Shown: positions 1 to 8,986, counted from the first letter of the stretch. The stretch: 34,447 nucleotides of DNA from an uncultured Bacilli bacterium (GCA_934102055.1 CAKOSE010000010.1:1-34447); one strand, 5' to 3'. Program-made: numbers and translations. Notes: generated from the sequence alone by a model not told the origin.

Positions 1-586
<586 letters not shown>

Positions 587-710
587 ATTTATTTTTAGTT
601 TGAATTCATTTTAATAATTTCCTAGCTATCTCAAATTGACGTTTTGCTCAGTTTTCAAAGATCAAATCTTTTTTTGATTTTCGCTGTCTTTTTTTCTTGA
701 CTGCTTATTC
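587..710 (-). promoter_or_regulatory. rRNA leader with boxA-like antitermination signal
   Basis: This is the transcribed spacer between promoter P2 and the mature 16S 5' end. At 650-664 the minus strand reads TGATCTTTGAAAACT, which matches the boxA-like element common in Firmicutes rrn leaders. An A/T-rich inverted repeat (AAATC / GATTT) lies next to it and could be part of a processing stem. I see no coding potential anywhere from 587 to 942. The rest of that stretch holds the two promoters and T-rich spacer. Confidence 0.6.
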
Positions 711-739
711 ATTGTATCAAAAGTTATTTTTGATGTCAA
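711..739 (-). promoter_or_regulatory. rrn promoter P2
   Basis: On the minus strand a perfect TTGACA (734-739) is followed after 17 nt by TACAAT (711-716). Transcription would start near 704, giving a leader of about 118 nt before 16S. It is the proximal promoter of a tandem pair, as is usual for Firmicutes rRNA operons. Confidence 0.85.
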
Positions 740-813
740 GCGTTTTTGCAAACTTTTTTTAATTTTTTTTATTTGCGTTTTTCGCTTGGTTTTCTTTGTT
801 GAAAACGTATTCT

Positions 814-842
814 ATATTAATATGAATTTCGATGATTGTCAA
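814..842 (-). promoter_or_regulatory. rrn promoter P1
   Basis: On the minus strand TTGACA (837-842), a 17-nt spacer and TAATAT (814-819) form the distal promoter of the 16S operon, about 100 nt upstream of P2. Confidence 0.8.
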
Positions 843-942
843 TACATTTTTTGAATTTTTTTGTTTTTTTTGTATTTTTTTTGAATAGTGCTGTTTTAGG
901 GGCATTTTCTATATATTTTATGCCTTTTTTTGGAAAAAGTTC

Positions 943-1488
943 TTATGTTTTAATACTTTTTGTTGTTGCTGTTTTGTAAAGTTTGTAATAAGTTTCAATT
1001 GTTTCTTTGTTGAATGGATATTCTTTTTCTCTTACTTTATTAATCAATATTGTTAATTCTTGTTTTAAAATTTTATCGATATCATCTGAATAATTCATTA
1101 TTTTTTTATGATAATTGTATTCTCCTCTATCTAAAACTTTAAAAGAACCATCTGGAAAAACTCTTAAATCTAAATCATAATCTATATATTTTATTGTGTT
1201 TTCTTCTATTATAAATGGTGATGCTATATTACAGTAGTAATAGATTCCGGTTTTTTTTAGCTGTCCTATTATATTAAACCAGTGTTTTTTAGAAAAAAAC
1301 ATTATTGCAGGTTCTTTAGTATGCCATGTTCTTCCATCTGATTCTATTACTAGTGTTTTATAGTTACCAAATATCATATATTCTTCATCTTCGTTTAAGT
1401 ATGTTGCTTCGTCCCAACTGCGATGAATTTTGCTGTCATGTTTATAACTATGAATATTTAAGTGATCTCCTAGTTTATATTTTTGCAT
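943..1488 (-). CDS. ntdP: DUF402 nucleoside tri-/diphosphatase, NtdP/YgaC-like
   Basis: The 181-aa protein matches the DUF402 family of B. subtilis YgaC and staphylococcal NtdP, cytosolic enzymes that hydrolyse nucleoside tri- and diphosphates. Recognisable blocks are HRSWDEA near the N-terminus, ESDGRTWHTKEPAIMFF, HWFNIIGQ, IYYYCNIASPF and KYIDYDLDLRVFPDGS. The last contains the conserved acidic residues thought to bind metal. The frame extends upstream to a GTG, but the ATG at 1488 is preferred because GGGAGTG lies 7 nt upstream of it. It is monocistronic with its own promoter and reads towards the rRNA operon. The family assignment is strong; the substrate is inferred from characterised homologues. 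Confidence 0.88.
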   Translation of the reverse strand: MQKYKLGDHLNIHSYKHDSKIHRSWDEATYLNEDEEYMIFGNYKTLVIESDGRTWHTKEPAIMFFSKKHWFNIIGQLKKTGIYYYCNIASPFIIEENTIKYIDYDLDLRVFPDGSFKVLDRGEYNYHKKIMNYSDDIDKILKQELTILINKVREKEYPFNKETIETYYKLYKTATTKSIKT

Positions 1489-1511
1489 TTTAATCACTCC
1501 CACTTGTATTC

Positions 1512-1540
1512 ATTATATAGTGTTTTGATGAAAATTACAA
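1512..1540 (-). promoter_or_regulatory. Promoter of the ntdP-like gene
   Basis: On the minus strand TTGTAA (1535-1540) is separated by 17 nt from a perfect TATAAT (1512-1517). The leader is very short, just enough for the ribosome binding site. Confidence 0.7.
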
Positions 1541-1585
1541 ACTTTATGGGAAGGTTATGTGTTTTTTTGTTTGTTCTTTTTAATA

Positions 1586-1617
1586 TAAAAAAGAAAACAA
1601 CCTTTATTTTAAGGCTG
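1586..1617 (-). terminator. Intrinsic terminator after the S41 peptidase
   Basis: Minus-strand hairpin CAGCCTT / AAGGTTG (7 bp with one G-U, positions 1598-1617) followed by TTTTCTTTTTT. Its 5' arm lies inside the last codons of the peptidase gene. Confidence 0.8.
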
Positions 1618-2863
1618 TTTCTATTGCTTTGTTTAATTGTGTATCATATTTTTTATTATAATCTTTGTAGTAGTTTTCATTTTGTGTTATTTCTATTGTT
1701 GGTGTAATTCCTTTTCCATCTATATTTTTACCTTTTGATGTTTTCCAGGTTTCTATTGTGTATTTTATTAATCCTCCGCTTGGTAATGTTTTTGTTTTTT
1801 GGACTGTTCCTTTTCCATATGATGTTTTTCCTATTAAAGTTGCATTTATTTGTTCATTGAGCGCTGCTGCTAAGACTTCTGATGCAGATGCACTATTTTC
1901 GTTGATTAGAACTGTTATTTTGTATGTTTTTTCTGGATTTTTTGTTGAGTATTTTATTTCTTTATTGTTTTTTGTTTCTATTTGAATTATTGGTTGTTTT
2001 TTGTTTAGGAAGCTGCTTGCTATATTTATTACGGTATTTAGCTCTCCGCCTTGATTGTTTCTTAGGTCTATGATTAGATTGTTTATGTTTTCTTTATCTA
2101 ATTCTTTTAAGGCTTTTTCGAATTGTTCATCTGTGTTGCTTGCAAATACTTTTATTGTTATATATCCTATTTTTTGTCCTTTTTTTGTAATTATTTCTTT
2201 GTTTATTGATGGTATTTCTATTTTATCTGTTGTTATGGTTATTTCTTTTTCTTCATTATTTCTTTTTACTGTTAGTTTAAATTTTTGATCTTTCTTTCCT
2301 TTAATTTTGTTTGATATTTCTTCGGCTGAGAGATTTGTTACATCTTGTCCGTTTATTTTTAGATATTTATCTCCTTTTTTTAGTCCTGCTTTTGCTGCTG
2401 GAGAATTTTTATATATTTCGCTTACTGTTACTAGTTTTCCTTTTTCTCCAGATATTCCTGCTCCTATTCCATAAAAATATCCATTTAGTTCTTCTTTGAA
2501 CTCTTCTGAGGCTTTTTCATTATAATATGATGAGTGTTGGTCCCCTAATGTTGAAACCATTCCTTGGATCGCTGCTTCTTTTAAGTCTTCTTCACTTATT
2601 TTATTTATATATTCTTCTTTTAATGTGTTATAAACGTTTTCAATTTCTGTTATGTTTACTGTGTTCTTGTTTTTTATCGAAAGAAGGGTTTTTCCGCTTC
2701 CAAAAAGCATTTCTCCGATTAAAATTCCAAAGACTAGTCCCATTATAAGTATTAGTATCATTTCTATTGTATTAAATTTGTTTGTTTTTAGGTTTATTTT
2801 TTTTAGATAGTTTTTTATTGTTTTGATAGGTTTTTTGTTTTTTATTTTATTTATTTTTTTCAT
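1604..2863 (-). CDS. S41 family C-terminal processing peptidase (CtpA/Prc-like)
   Basis: A membrane-anchored serine protease of 419 aa. From the chosen start it has a basic N-terminus, one transmembrane helix (about residues 33-54) and a PDZ domain (about 125-205, with SPAAKAGLKKGD). The S41 catalytic domain follows, with the nucleophile in SASASE (326-331) and the general-base lysine K351 in SYGKGTVQ, so the Ser/Lys dyad is intact. Family members trim exported proteins or signalling proteins at the cell surface. The frame opens further upstream, but the ATG at 2863 has AGAAGGTG correctly spaced in front of it. The neighbour just upstream encodes a lipoprotein, separated by a terminator, so it is probably transcribed alone. 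Which ctp paralogue it is cannot be decided from sequence. Confidence 0.92.
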   Translation of the reverse strand: MKKINKIKNKKPIKTIKNYLKKINLKTNKFNTIEMILILIMGLVFGILIGEMLFGSGKTLLSIKNKNTVNITEIENVYNTLKEEYINKISEEDLKEAAIQGMVSTLGDQHSSYYNEKASEEFKEELNGYFYGIGAGISGEKGKLVTVSEIYKNSPAAKAGLKKGDKYLKINGQDVTNLSAEEISNKIKGKKDQKFKLTVKRNNEEKEITITTDKIEIPSINKEIITKKGQKIGYITIKVFASNTDEQFEKALKELDKENINNLIIDLRNNQGGELNTVINIASSFLNKKQPIIQIETKNNKEIKYSTKNPEKTYKITVLINENSASASEVLAAALNEQINATLIGKTSYGKGTVQKTKTLPSGGLIKYTIETWKTSKGKNIDGKGITPTIEITQNENYYKDYNKKYDTQLNKAIETALK

Positions 2864-2925
2864 ATATTCACCTTCTACTATAATAATATAACATATTTTT
2901 GAGAGTTTTTTAACTTTTTTGTTTA

Positions 2926-2957
2926 GAAAAGAAAAATCTATGCTTTTTTGCATAGAT
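2926..2957 (-). terminator. Intrinsic terminator after the lipoprotein gene
   Basis: Minus-strand perfect 8-bp hairpin ATCTATGC / GCATAGAT with an A6 loop (2936-2957), then TTTTCTTTTCT. Confidence 0.85.
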
Positions 2958-2962
2958 ATATT

Positions 2963-4183
2963 TTATTTTTGATTTAGTGTTGAAACTACGTTTATGGATT
3001 TTGCTACTTCTAATAATTCTTTTTTGTCCATTTGATCAGATACTATATAGTATTCCACTCCATTACTTGTCCAAGTATAAGATGTATCTGTTAATGAACC
3101 TACTGTATCTATTAACATGAATGGTTCTCCGTAGGTTGGGATTATTTCTAAGTCTTTTGATGGTTTTACTGTTTCTTGTACTAGGATGAATGGATTTTCT
3201 CCAGAGAATGTCATTATCATTCTTTCTCCAGATGTTGTTTCTATTACTTCTTTATCTGATAGTGTTGTGTTTGCTGGAAGATATAATGGAAAGATGTTTT
3301 CATCTACTTTTGATGTTTCATTTGTTGTTTCTTCTTCATTTGTTCTTTCATTTGTTGTTTGGTTTTGTTGGTCTGTTTGTGTATCTGTATTTTCTCTATC
3401 TTGAGTGCTTTTTTCTTCTTGTTGGGTTTCTCTATTTTGATCTGTTGAATATTGTTGTTGATTTTTTTCTTCTTTTTCTGTTTCTCTATTTTGGTTTGGT
3501 TCTGTATTATTATTTGATTGGTTTTGTTTTTCGGTTGTTGTTTCGTCTTTGTTTTCAAAATTTTTGGTTATTTCTTCTAGACTGAATTCGCTTTCGTTAA
3601 ATGTTGCTTTTTTGTCTATTGTTTTTACACTAAATTCTATATAACTTACATTATCATTATCTTGGACTTCAACTTTCTTTAGATCGTAGTTTTTGTCTAG
3701 TGTTATGTTTTGTTTTGTATATTTTGGATTGTTTGGATAATTTGTTTTTGTTGTAAAGATATAGTCGTTGTCTTTTTGGGTATATTTATAGTTTTCGTCA
3801 TTTTCTAAATCTTTTGCTACAGAATTTATTAGATAGCTTTGGGAGTTGTTATCTGGCCAATCGCTTTGGAATTTGAAGCTTTTGTTTAGTGATGGTGTTA
3901 TTACATATACTCCATCATTGTTTTTTAGGATTATTTGTTCGTAATTATTGGATTTGTTTGTTAATGATACTTTATAGTTATTGTCTTTTTGATAGTTTAC
4001 TTCGACATTGTATTCGTAATTGTCATCATTATTGGTTAGTTTTAGATTTCCTTCCATATGATATGATTTTAGTTCTTTAGATGATTTTATGAAGTTATCT
4101 CTTATTTCTTTGTCTCCAAGGGTTCCACATCCTGTTAAACATAGTGTTGCTATTATTGCAACTAGTAAAAATATTTTTTTCAT
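2963..4183 (-). CDS. LolA-like lipoprotein with Gln/Glu/Thr-rich linker
   Basis: A 406-aa exported lipoprotein. The signal peptide ends in the lipobox LTGC at Cys19. Residues ~25-210 form a beta-rich domain like the LolA/GerS/YdcC type of Gram-positive lipoproteins (repeated YxxxVxYxKDNxYKV strands and a final IEFSVKTIDKKATFNESEFSL). Residues ~215-295 are a low-complexity hydrophilic linker with repeated QNRETxxEEK units. Residues ~300-400 form a second domain resembling DUF4367 (YLPANTTLSDKE, TFSGENPFILVQE, TYTW near VEYYIVS). GerS, a relative in Clostridioides, acts in spore germination, but that role is not shown here. AGAGGTG precedes the ATG. Confidence 0.75.
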   Translation of the reverse strand: MKKIFLLVAIIATLCLTGCGTLGDKEIRDNFIKSSKELKSYHMEGNLKLTNNDDNYEYNVEVNYQKDNNYKVSLTNKSNNYEQIILKNNDGVYVITPSLNKSFKFQSDWPDNNSQSYLINSVAKDLENDENYKYTQKDNDYIFTTKTNYPNNPKYTKQNITLDKNYDLKKVEVQDNDNVSYIEFSVKTIDKKATFNESEFSLEEITKNFENKDETTTEKQNQSNNNTEPNQNRETEKEEKNQQQYSTDQNRETQQEEKSTQDRENTDTQTDQQNQTTNERTNEEETTNETSKVDENIFPLYLPANTTLSDKEVIETTSGERMIMTFSGENPFILVQETVKPSKDLEIIPTYGEPFMLIDTVGSLTDTSYTWTSNGVEYYIVSDQMDKKELLEVAKSINVVSTLNQK

Positions 4184-4296
4184 TATTCACCTCTTCTTGC
4201 TTTCAATTAATTATATTTTTTTTATATTTTTATATTCTTTTTTTTGTGAATATTTTGTTTAAAACTAGATATACTATGTAACAAAGGAGGAAAGTT

Positions 4297-4497
4297 ATGG
4301 AAACACTTCAAAAGGTTGCACTTGTTTTTACTATAATTGGTGCTTTAGTTTGGGGATTAATTGGACTATTTGATTTTAATCTTGTTGATTTCATTTTTGG
4401 TGATGATAGTATTCTTTCTAGAATAGTTTATACTATTGTTGGTATATGCGGTCTAATTAATATTGGATTATTAGTACAAAAGATTGAATTGAAATAA
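4297..4497 (+). CDS. DUF378 family small membrane protein
   Basis: A 66-aa protein with two hydrophobic helices (about residues 8-27 and 42-62), matching the YuzA-like DUF378 family; the motif GALVWGLIGLFDFNLVDFIFG is typical. Function is unknown in the family. AAAGGAGG sits 6 nt before the ATG and a TATACT -10 box lies just upstream (about 4270). It is one of few plus-strand genes here, divergent from the lipoprotein and convergent with the next gene. Confidence 0.85.
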   Translation: METLQKVALVFTIIGALVWGLIGLFDFNLVDFIFGDDSILSRIVYTIVGICGLINIGLLVQKIELK

Positions 4498-4518
4498 AAA
4501 AAACATCTTGTTGATGTT
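4496..4518 (-). terminator. Terminator of the secreted Fn3-like gene
   Basis: Minus-strand hairpin AACATC / GATGTT (4502-4518) followed by a run of T residues on that strand. It ends transcription coming from the right. Confidence 0.65.
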
Positions 4519-4523
4519 AATTT

Positions 4524-4549
4524 TGTGGGCTTTGCCTACATTTTTTTTA
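4524..4549 (+). terminator. Terminator of the DUF378 gene
   Basis: Plus-strand hairpin TGTGGGC / GCCTACA (one G-U) at 4524-4540, then TTTTTTTTATTTTATTT. It overlaps the last codons of the convergent gene. Confidence 0.8.
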
Positions 4550-5015
4550 TTTTATTTGTTGTTATTGCTTTTCCATAATAGATTTTATTTCCTATTTTTT
4601 TATATGGTTTTATTTTATATGTATAGGTTTTTCCTTTTTTGACGTTTTTATCTATATATTTTATTTTTGTTGTTGTTGCTATTTTGGTATATTTTTTGTT
4701 TGTTTTTCTATATATTTTGTATCCTGATATATTTTTTATTTTTTTGTATGAGATTGTTATTGTTTTTTTTGTTTGCTTTGTGCTTATTATTTTTTCATTG
4801 TCTAGACCACATGGTACTCTTAGGGGAGACCCTGTTGCATAGCCTTTAGATGTTGCGGTATGCCAATGATTGTTTTTTCCGTGATAACCATATCTTGTAT
4901 TATTGCAATATATTATACTTGCTTTTTTTAATTTTCCTGGGGTTGCTGTTACTATTTGTGGGGTTATTGTTATTAGACTTATTAATAGAATTATTATTAT
5001 TTTTGTTTTTTTCAT
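4536..5015 (-). CDS. Secreted protein, His-rich segment plus Fn3-like domain
   Basis: A 159-aa protein with a signal peptide of ~24 residues. The first part of the mature protein contains a Cys and a histidine cluster (YGYHGKNNHWHTAT, about residues 42-55) that could bind metal. The C-terminal ~90 residues form a fibronectin type III-like beta sandwich (SGYKIYRKTNKKYTKIATT, then YIDKNVKKGKTYTYKIKPY). It is probably a surface or extracellular adhesion/binding protein. I do not recognise the His-rich part as a named family. A canonical GGAGTG lies upstream of the ATG. Confidence 0.65.
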   Translation of the reverse strand: MKKTKIIIILLISLITITPQIVTATPGKLKKASIIYCNNTRYGYHGKNNHWHTATSKGYATGSPLRVPCGLDNEKIISTKQTKKTITISYKKIKNISGYKIYRKTNKKYTKIATTTKIKYIDKNVKKGKTYTYKIKPYKKIGNKIYYGKAITTNKIKKM

Positions 5016-5088
5016 TTTTTCACTCCTTTTTTGTTATTATACAATATTTATATTTGGATTTGTATGTTTTTTTAAAATTTGCGTTTCA

Positions 5089-5117
5089 CAAAAAAATAGA
5101 CTAATTTTTAGCCTATT
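5089..5117 (-). terminator. Terminator of the cdaA-cdaR operon
   Basis: Minus-strand 10-bp hairpin AATAGGCTAA / TTAGTCTATT (one G-U) at 5095-5117, followed by seven T residues. The cdaR stop codon lies in its 5' arm. Confidence 0.85.
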
Positions 5118-6513
5118 TTATTATTATAGTAATTGTCTTTGTTTTTGGAGTATAAGATAGTTTTGAGTCTTCTCCTGTTACTTCGACTTTTACTTTATGT
5201 GTTCCTTTTCCAAGCCCTTGTAAATTAACGTATGCTGATATATTTTCTATGCTTGCTTCTTTTATGTTATTTGCTGAACCTTTTACTATTACTGATGCAA
5301 CTGAATCATCTTTTGATGCTGCTTGTGCTGTTAAACCGTTTTCTAGGTTTTTGGTTGCTATGTTTACGTTTTTAATTGTTTTTTCTTTGACGTCATCTAA
5401 TGTTACTTTTGCTATTACTGTTTTTGTTGATATGTCTCTTACTCCACTTGGAAGTGATAAGTTTACTGTGTATTCTGTTTCTTTTGTTATACCGCTTACG
5501 TTTATATTTACTGGGATATATGATATTTTTTCTAGTGTTGCTTCATCACTATAGATGGTTGCTTTTGTTTTGTTTAGTTTTATTTCGTCTATTGCTTTTC
5601 CAAATACGACTTCTCCGGTTGGAATTACTTTTAATGGAACTTCTTTACTTGGTGATGCTATTTCTACTAGTGCATCTATTGTGCCTGGAACTATTTCTAC
5701 GTCTAGTTTTTTACCTTTTTCGTCGTATGCTACTAGTGGAATTTCTTTTAGTGTTGTTGTTCCTACGGATGGGTTATTTATTTTTCTTACGTCTACTAGT
5801 GCTTTTACTGTTGCTATTTGATCTAATTTATATTGTGGTCCTTTTACATAGACTTCATCTCTACTAAACTTTATGTCTTGAATTGTGTACTTTGAGTCTA
5901 ATTTGTCTTCGTATAGGATTTCTTTTGATATTTTCTTTGATTCTGATATTTTTTCATATACTATAACTGTTGCTGTTGAAGGATCTAGTTTGTAGTCTAC
6001 TGAGTTTACTGATCCTGTATGTTTTAGTTTTACTTTGTGTGTTCCTGGTTTTAGGTCTCTTAGATCTATTTCTACATCTTCATCTGCATATTGTTTTGCT
6101 AGGTATAGATCTGCTCTTCGTCCTATTATTGTTATATCTACTGTTTTTGGCAATCCTTCAATTACATATGCTTCTTCGTTGTATAATGCTGTTACTTTTT
6201 GATTATATAGTATGTCTGCAGCATCGTTTCTTAATCTATTGGCTGCGTTGTCATAGTTTAGGAATATTACTATTGCTATTACTAATGAAAGTACTATTAG
6301 TACAGATTTTATGTTTAGTATTCTATCGAATACTGTATTTGTATTTTTGAATAGTCCTGATAACCAAAGTATAAATTTTGCAACTGGGGTTATTATTATT
6401 TTATCTATTATGCTATATATTTTGCTAAATATTGAGTAAAGACCATGTCCTATTTTTGCAAGTGGATTTGGTTTTTTTTGTTTTTTCTTTTTTTGAGGTT
6501 TTTTTGTTGCCAT
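5113..6513 (-). CDS. cdaR: YbbR-domain regulator of diadenylate cyclase
   Basis: A 466-aa protein with a Lys-rich N-terminus, a transmembrane helix at about residues 67-86 and at least three or four extracellular YbbR repeats, each of ~85 residues. The repeats are recognisable by recurring VEIDLRDLKPGTHKVKL- and YVNLQGLGKGTHKVKV-like ends. It is the partner of CdaA; in Firmicutes CdaR binds CdaA at the membrane and modulates c-di-AMP synthesis. Its ATG overlaps the cdaA stop (TAATG), so the two are translationally coupled. The usual third gene of this operon, glmM, is absent: a terminator follows directly. Confidence 0.93.
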   Translation of the reverse strand: MATKKPQKKKKQKKPNPLAKIGHGLYSIFSKIYSIIDKIIITPVAKFILWLSGLFKNTNTVFDRILNIKSVLIVLSLVIAIVIFLNYDNAANRLRNDAADILYNQKVTALYNEEAYVIEGLPKTVDITIIGRRADLYLAKQYADEDVEIDLRDLKPGTHKVKLKHTGSVNSVDYKLDPSTATVIVYEKISESKKISKEILYEDKLDSKYTIQDIKFSRDEVYVKGPQYKLDQIATVKALVDVRKINNPSVGTTTLKEIPLVAYDEKGKKLDVEIVPGTIDALVEIASPSKEVPLKVIPTGEVVFGKAIDEIKLNKTKATIYSDEATLEKISYIPVNINVSGITKETEYTVNLSLPSGVRDISTKTVIAKVTLDDVKEKTIKNVNIATKNLENGLTAQAASKDDSVASVIVKGSANNIKEASIENISAYVNLQGLGKGTHKVKVEVTGEDSKLSYTPKTKTITIIIK

Positions 6514-7334
6514 TATAAATCTTCCTCCTCACTATATTCGTCTTCTAATTCATTTTGTTTTGGTCTTAGTTCGTCTATTAGTAAGATTCTTGCATCGTCT
6601 ATTGTTAGGTTATAGAATAGTTCTCCTTTTATTGCTATTGATACTCTTCCTGTTTCTTCGGATACTATTATTGCTAGAGCATCTGTTTCTTCTGTTATAC
6701 CTAGTGCTGCTCTATGTCTTGTTCCTAATCTTTTGTTTATTTTTAGACTATTGCTTGTTGGAAAGACTGCTCCGGCACAACTTATTTTATCTCCTTGAAT
6801 TATTACTCCTCCATCATGAAGTGGATTATTTGGGAAGAAGATTGATACTAGTAATTCACTTGATATTTCTGCATATAGATTTGTTGCTTTGTTAATGTAT
6901 TCTATTAGACTTACATCTCTTTCTATTACTATTAGTGCTCCTATTTTTGATTTTCTCATTGTATCTACTGCTGAAATAACTTCATAGACTAGTTTTTCTC
7001 TTTCATCTACTGTTAGAACTTTGTGTCTTCCTAGTAATTGGGTTTTTCCTATTTGTTCTAGGATATTTCTAATTTCTGGTTGGAATATTATGATCAGTGC
7101 TAGTGGTCCCCATTCTATTACATATTCTAGTAATAAGTTTACTGTTGCTAGTCCTAGGAGATCTGCTAGTATTTTTATTATTGCTATGAATAGTATTCCT
7201 TTAAATAGTAGTGATAGTTTTACGTTGTTTTTTAAGTTTTTTAATATAGTATAGATTAGTACCCATACTATTAAGATGTCTAGTATTATTTTTACCATAT
7301 CCCATATGGTTGATAAGATCATTTCTATATTCAT
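6513..7334 (-). CDS. cdaA: Diadenylate cyclase CdaA (DacA)
   Basis: A 273-aa membrane enzyme making cyclic di-AMP from two ATP, the essential second messenger for potassium and turgor control in Firmicutes. Three N-terminal helices occupy residues ~5-85. The DAC domain follows with both signature motifs, DGG at 174-176 (PLHDGGVII) and RHR at 206-208 (GTRHRAALG), so it should be active. The length equals the family's. CGGAGGT is placed 4-5 nt before the ATG. It heads a two-gene operon with cdaR. Confidence 0.96.
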   Translation of the reverse strand: MNIEMILSTIWDMVKIILDILIVWVLIYTILKNLKNNVKLSLLFKGILFIAIIKILADLLGLATVNLLLEYVIEWGPLALIIIFQPEIRNILEQIGKTQLLGRHKVLTVDEREKLVYEVISAVDTMRKSKIGALIVIERDVSLIEYINKATNLYAEISSELLVSIFFPNNPLHDGGVIIQGDKISCAGAVFPTSNSLKINKRLGTRHRAALGITEETDALAIIVSEETGRVSIAIKGELFYNLTIDDARILLIDELRPKQNELEDEYSEEEDL

Positions 7335-7385
7335 GATTACCTCCGTTTTTAATTTTATTTTTATGTATATGTTTCTACTCTAATA

Positions 7386-7414
7386 AGTATACTATAAAAT
7401 AAAAAAAATTGTAA
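7386..7414 (-). promoter_or_regulatory. Probable cdaA promoter
   Basis: On the minus strand TATACT (7386-7391) follows TTACAA (7409-7414) after 17 nt. The -35 is weak and lies inside the 3' arm of the glyA terminator. Confidence 0.45.
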
Positions 7415-7431
7415 GGTGTATTATACAATTT
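7398..7431 (-). terminator. Intrinsic terminator after glyA
   Basis: Minus-strand 8-bp hairpin AAATTGTA / TACAATTT (7406-7431) followed by a run of eight T residues. Confidence 0.8.
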
Positions 7432-7439
7432 TCATTTTT

Positions 7440-8663
7440 TTATTTGTAGATTGGAAATTTTTTTGTTAGTTCTAGGACTTTTTCTTTGTTTTCTTTTAGT
7501 TTGTCTTTGTTGTCATGATGTTGTAAAGTGTCTATTATTATGTCTGCGACTTGTATAAATTCTTGTTCTTTGAAACCTCTTGTTGTCATGGCAGGGGTTC
7601 CTATTCTTATTCCACTTGTTGTTGTGAATGATTCTGTTTCGTTTGGTATTGAGTTTTTGTTACATGTTATGTTTATTTGATCTAGTATTTTTTCTGCTTC
7701 TTTTCCTGTTACTTTGAATGATGTTTTTACATCTACTAGCATTAAGTGGTTTTCTGTTTTATTTGATATTATTTTTACGTTTTTTTCTTTAAATCTATCT
7801 GCCATGGCTTTGCTATTTTTTATTATTTGTTTTTGATATTCTTTAAATTCTGGTTGAAGTGCTTCATAGAAACATTGTGCTTTTGCTGCAATTACGTGCA
7901 TAAGTGGGCCGCCTTGAATACCTGGGAATATTGTTCTATTTATTTTTTTTGCTATTTCTTCATTATTTGTTAGGATTATTCCTCCACGGGGTCCTCTTAA
8001 GGTTTTGTGTGTTGTTGATGTTACAACGTCTGCATAATCGCATGGGTTTTGATGAAGATTTGCTGCGACTAATCCTGCGATATGAGCCATATCGACCATT
8101 AGATATGCTCCTACTTTGTCTGCTATTTCTTTAAATCTTTTGAAATCTATTTTTAGTGCATATGCTGATGCTCCTGCTATGATCATTTTTGGTTTTTCTT
8201 TTAGGGCTAATTTTTCTATTTCGTCATAGTTTAGGCTTTCTGTTTCTTTATCAAGTGTATATGATACTATTTTGTAATCTCTTCCACTAAAGTTTATTGG
8301 GTGTCCGTGTGTTAGGTGTCCTCCATTTGATAGGTCCATTCCCATTACTTTATCTCCGTGGTTTAGGAGTGCTCTATATACGGCTAGATTGGCACTACTT
8401 CCTGAGTGTGGTTGTACGTTTGCATATTTACAACCGAATAGTTCTTGTAAGTATTTTATTGCTTGTTTTTCAAATATATCGATGTACTCGCATCCTCCAT
8501 AATATCTTTTTTCTGGGTATCCTTCGGCATATTTGTTTGTTAGAATACTTCCTTGTAAGGTTAATATATCTTTTGAGACATAGTTTTCTGATGCGATTAG
8601 TTCTATGTTTTCTTCTTGTCTTTTACTTTCTTTTTCTAAAGCTTCTTTTAAAATTTTATCCAT
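7440..8663 (-). CDS. glyA: Serine hydroxymethyltransferase
   Basis: A cytosolic PLP enzyme converting serine and tetrahydrofolate to glycine and methylene-THF, the main one-carbon supply. The chosen ATG gives 407 aa, as usual for the family. Visible signatures are IELIASENYVS near the N-terminus, YAEGYPEKRYYGG, and the PLP-lysine motif STTHKTLRGPRGG (Lys at residue ~220). The C-terminal domain carries GIRIGTPAMTTRG. The frame can start earlier (GTG 8672, ATG 8669), but only the ATG at 8663 has GGTG at proper spacing. It is monocistronic between a promoter and a terminator. Confidence 0.97.
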   Translation of the reverse strand: MDKILKEALEKESKRQEENIELIASENYVSKDILTLQGSILTNKYAEGYPEKRYYGGCEYIDIFEKQAIKYLQELFGCKYANVQPHSGSSANLAVYRALLNHGDKVMGMDLSNGGHLTHGHPINFSGRDYKIVSYTLDKETESLNYDEIEKLALKEKPKMIIAGASAYALKIDFKRFKEIADKVGAYLMVDMAHIAGLVAANLHQNPCDYADVVTSTTHKTLRGPRGGIILTNNEEIAKKINRTIFPGIQGGPLMHVIAAKAQCFYEALQPEFKEYQKQIIKNSKAMADRFKEKNVKIISNKTENHLMLVDVKTSFKVTGKEAEKILDQINITCNKNSIPNETESFTTTSGIRIGTPAMTTRGFKEQEFIQVADIIIDTLQHHDNKDKLKENKEKVLELTKKFPIYK

Positions 8664-8679
8664 TTTCATCACCTATTTA

Positions 8680-8708
8680 ATTATACTATGTTTTTACCTT
8701 TTTTGCTA
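8680..8708 (-). promoter_or_regulatory. Probable glyA promoter
   Basis: Minus-strand TATAAT (8680-8685), 17-nt spacer and a poor -35 TAGCAA (8703-8708), just upstream of the glyA ribosome binding site. I saw no folate or glycine riboswitch here. Confidence 0.45.
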
Positions 8709-8722
8709 CTTGTAAATGTTTT

Positions 8723-8986
8723 TTATTCATTTATTCTTAGTAGTAAGGTATCTAGTTCTTCATAGAGTGATTCTTTTTTCTTTGGAGTTGCTTTTTCTTT
8801 TTTGATTAATTCATGTTTTAGTAAGTAGTTGTGTAATAATCTGTTTAATTCGTCTATGTTGTCGAATATGCTTAGTATATTGTCATGAATTATTTCATTT
8901 GATGATTCTAGTAGTTTTGTTGTTAGGGTTTTTAACAAGTTTTGTTCATAAAGATAAAGTGTTAGTAGGTTTTCTTTTTCTTTCAT
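8723..8986 (-). CDS. Small helical protein, possibly spore-coat-F-like
   Basis: An 87-aa all-helical protein with no signal peptide. The pattern LLTLYLYEQNLLKTLTTKLLESS followed by ILSIFDNIDELNRLLHNYLLKHEL resembles the two-helix ferritin-like repeat of Coat F-type spore proteins, but the likeness is weak. Its ATG overlaps the stop of the preceding gene (TAATG), with AAGGA upstream, so it is the last gene of a three-gene operon with a kinase-like protein. Function unknown. Confidence 0.55.
   Translation of the reverse strand: MKEKENLLTLYLYEQNLLKTLTTKLLESSNEIIHDNILSIFDNIDELNRLLHNYLLKHELIKKEKATPKKKESLYEELDTLLLRINE

Noticed and set aside
901..931. Plus-strand hairpin GGCAT / ATGCC followed by seven T residues between the rrn promoters and ntdP
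   Set aside because: No plus-strand gene ends here and the stem is only 5 bp; probably chance in AT-rich DNA.
3190..3585. Leu/Phe-rich plus-strand ORFs opposite the lipoprotein linker, and similar ones elsewhere
   Set aside because: They are the reverse complement of A-rich coding sequence, which yields long Leu/Phe runs; no ribosome binding sites or family features.
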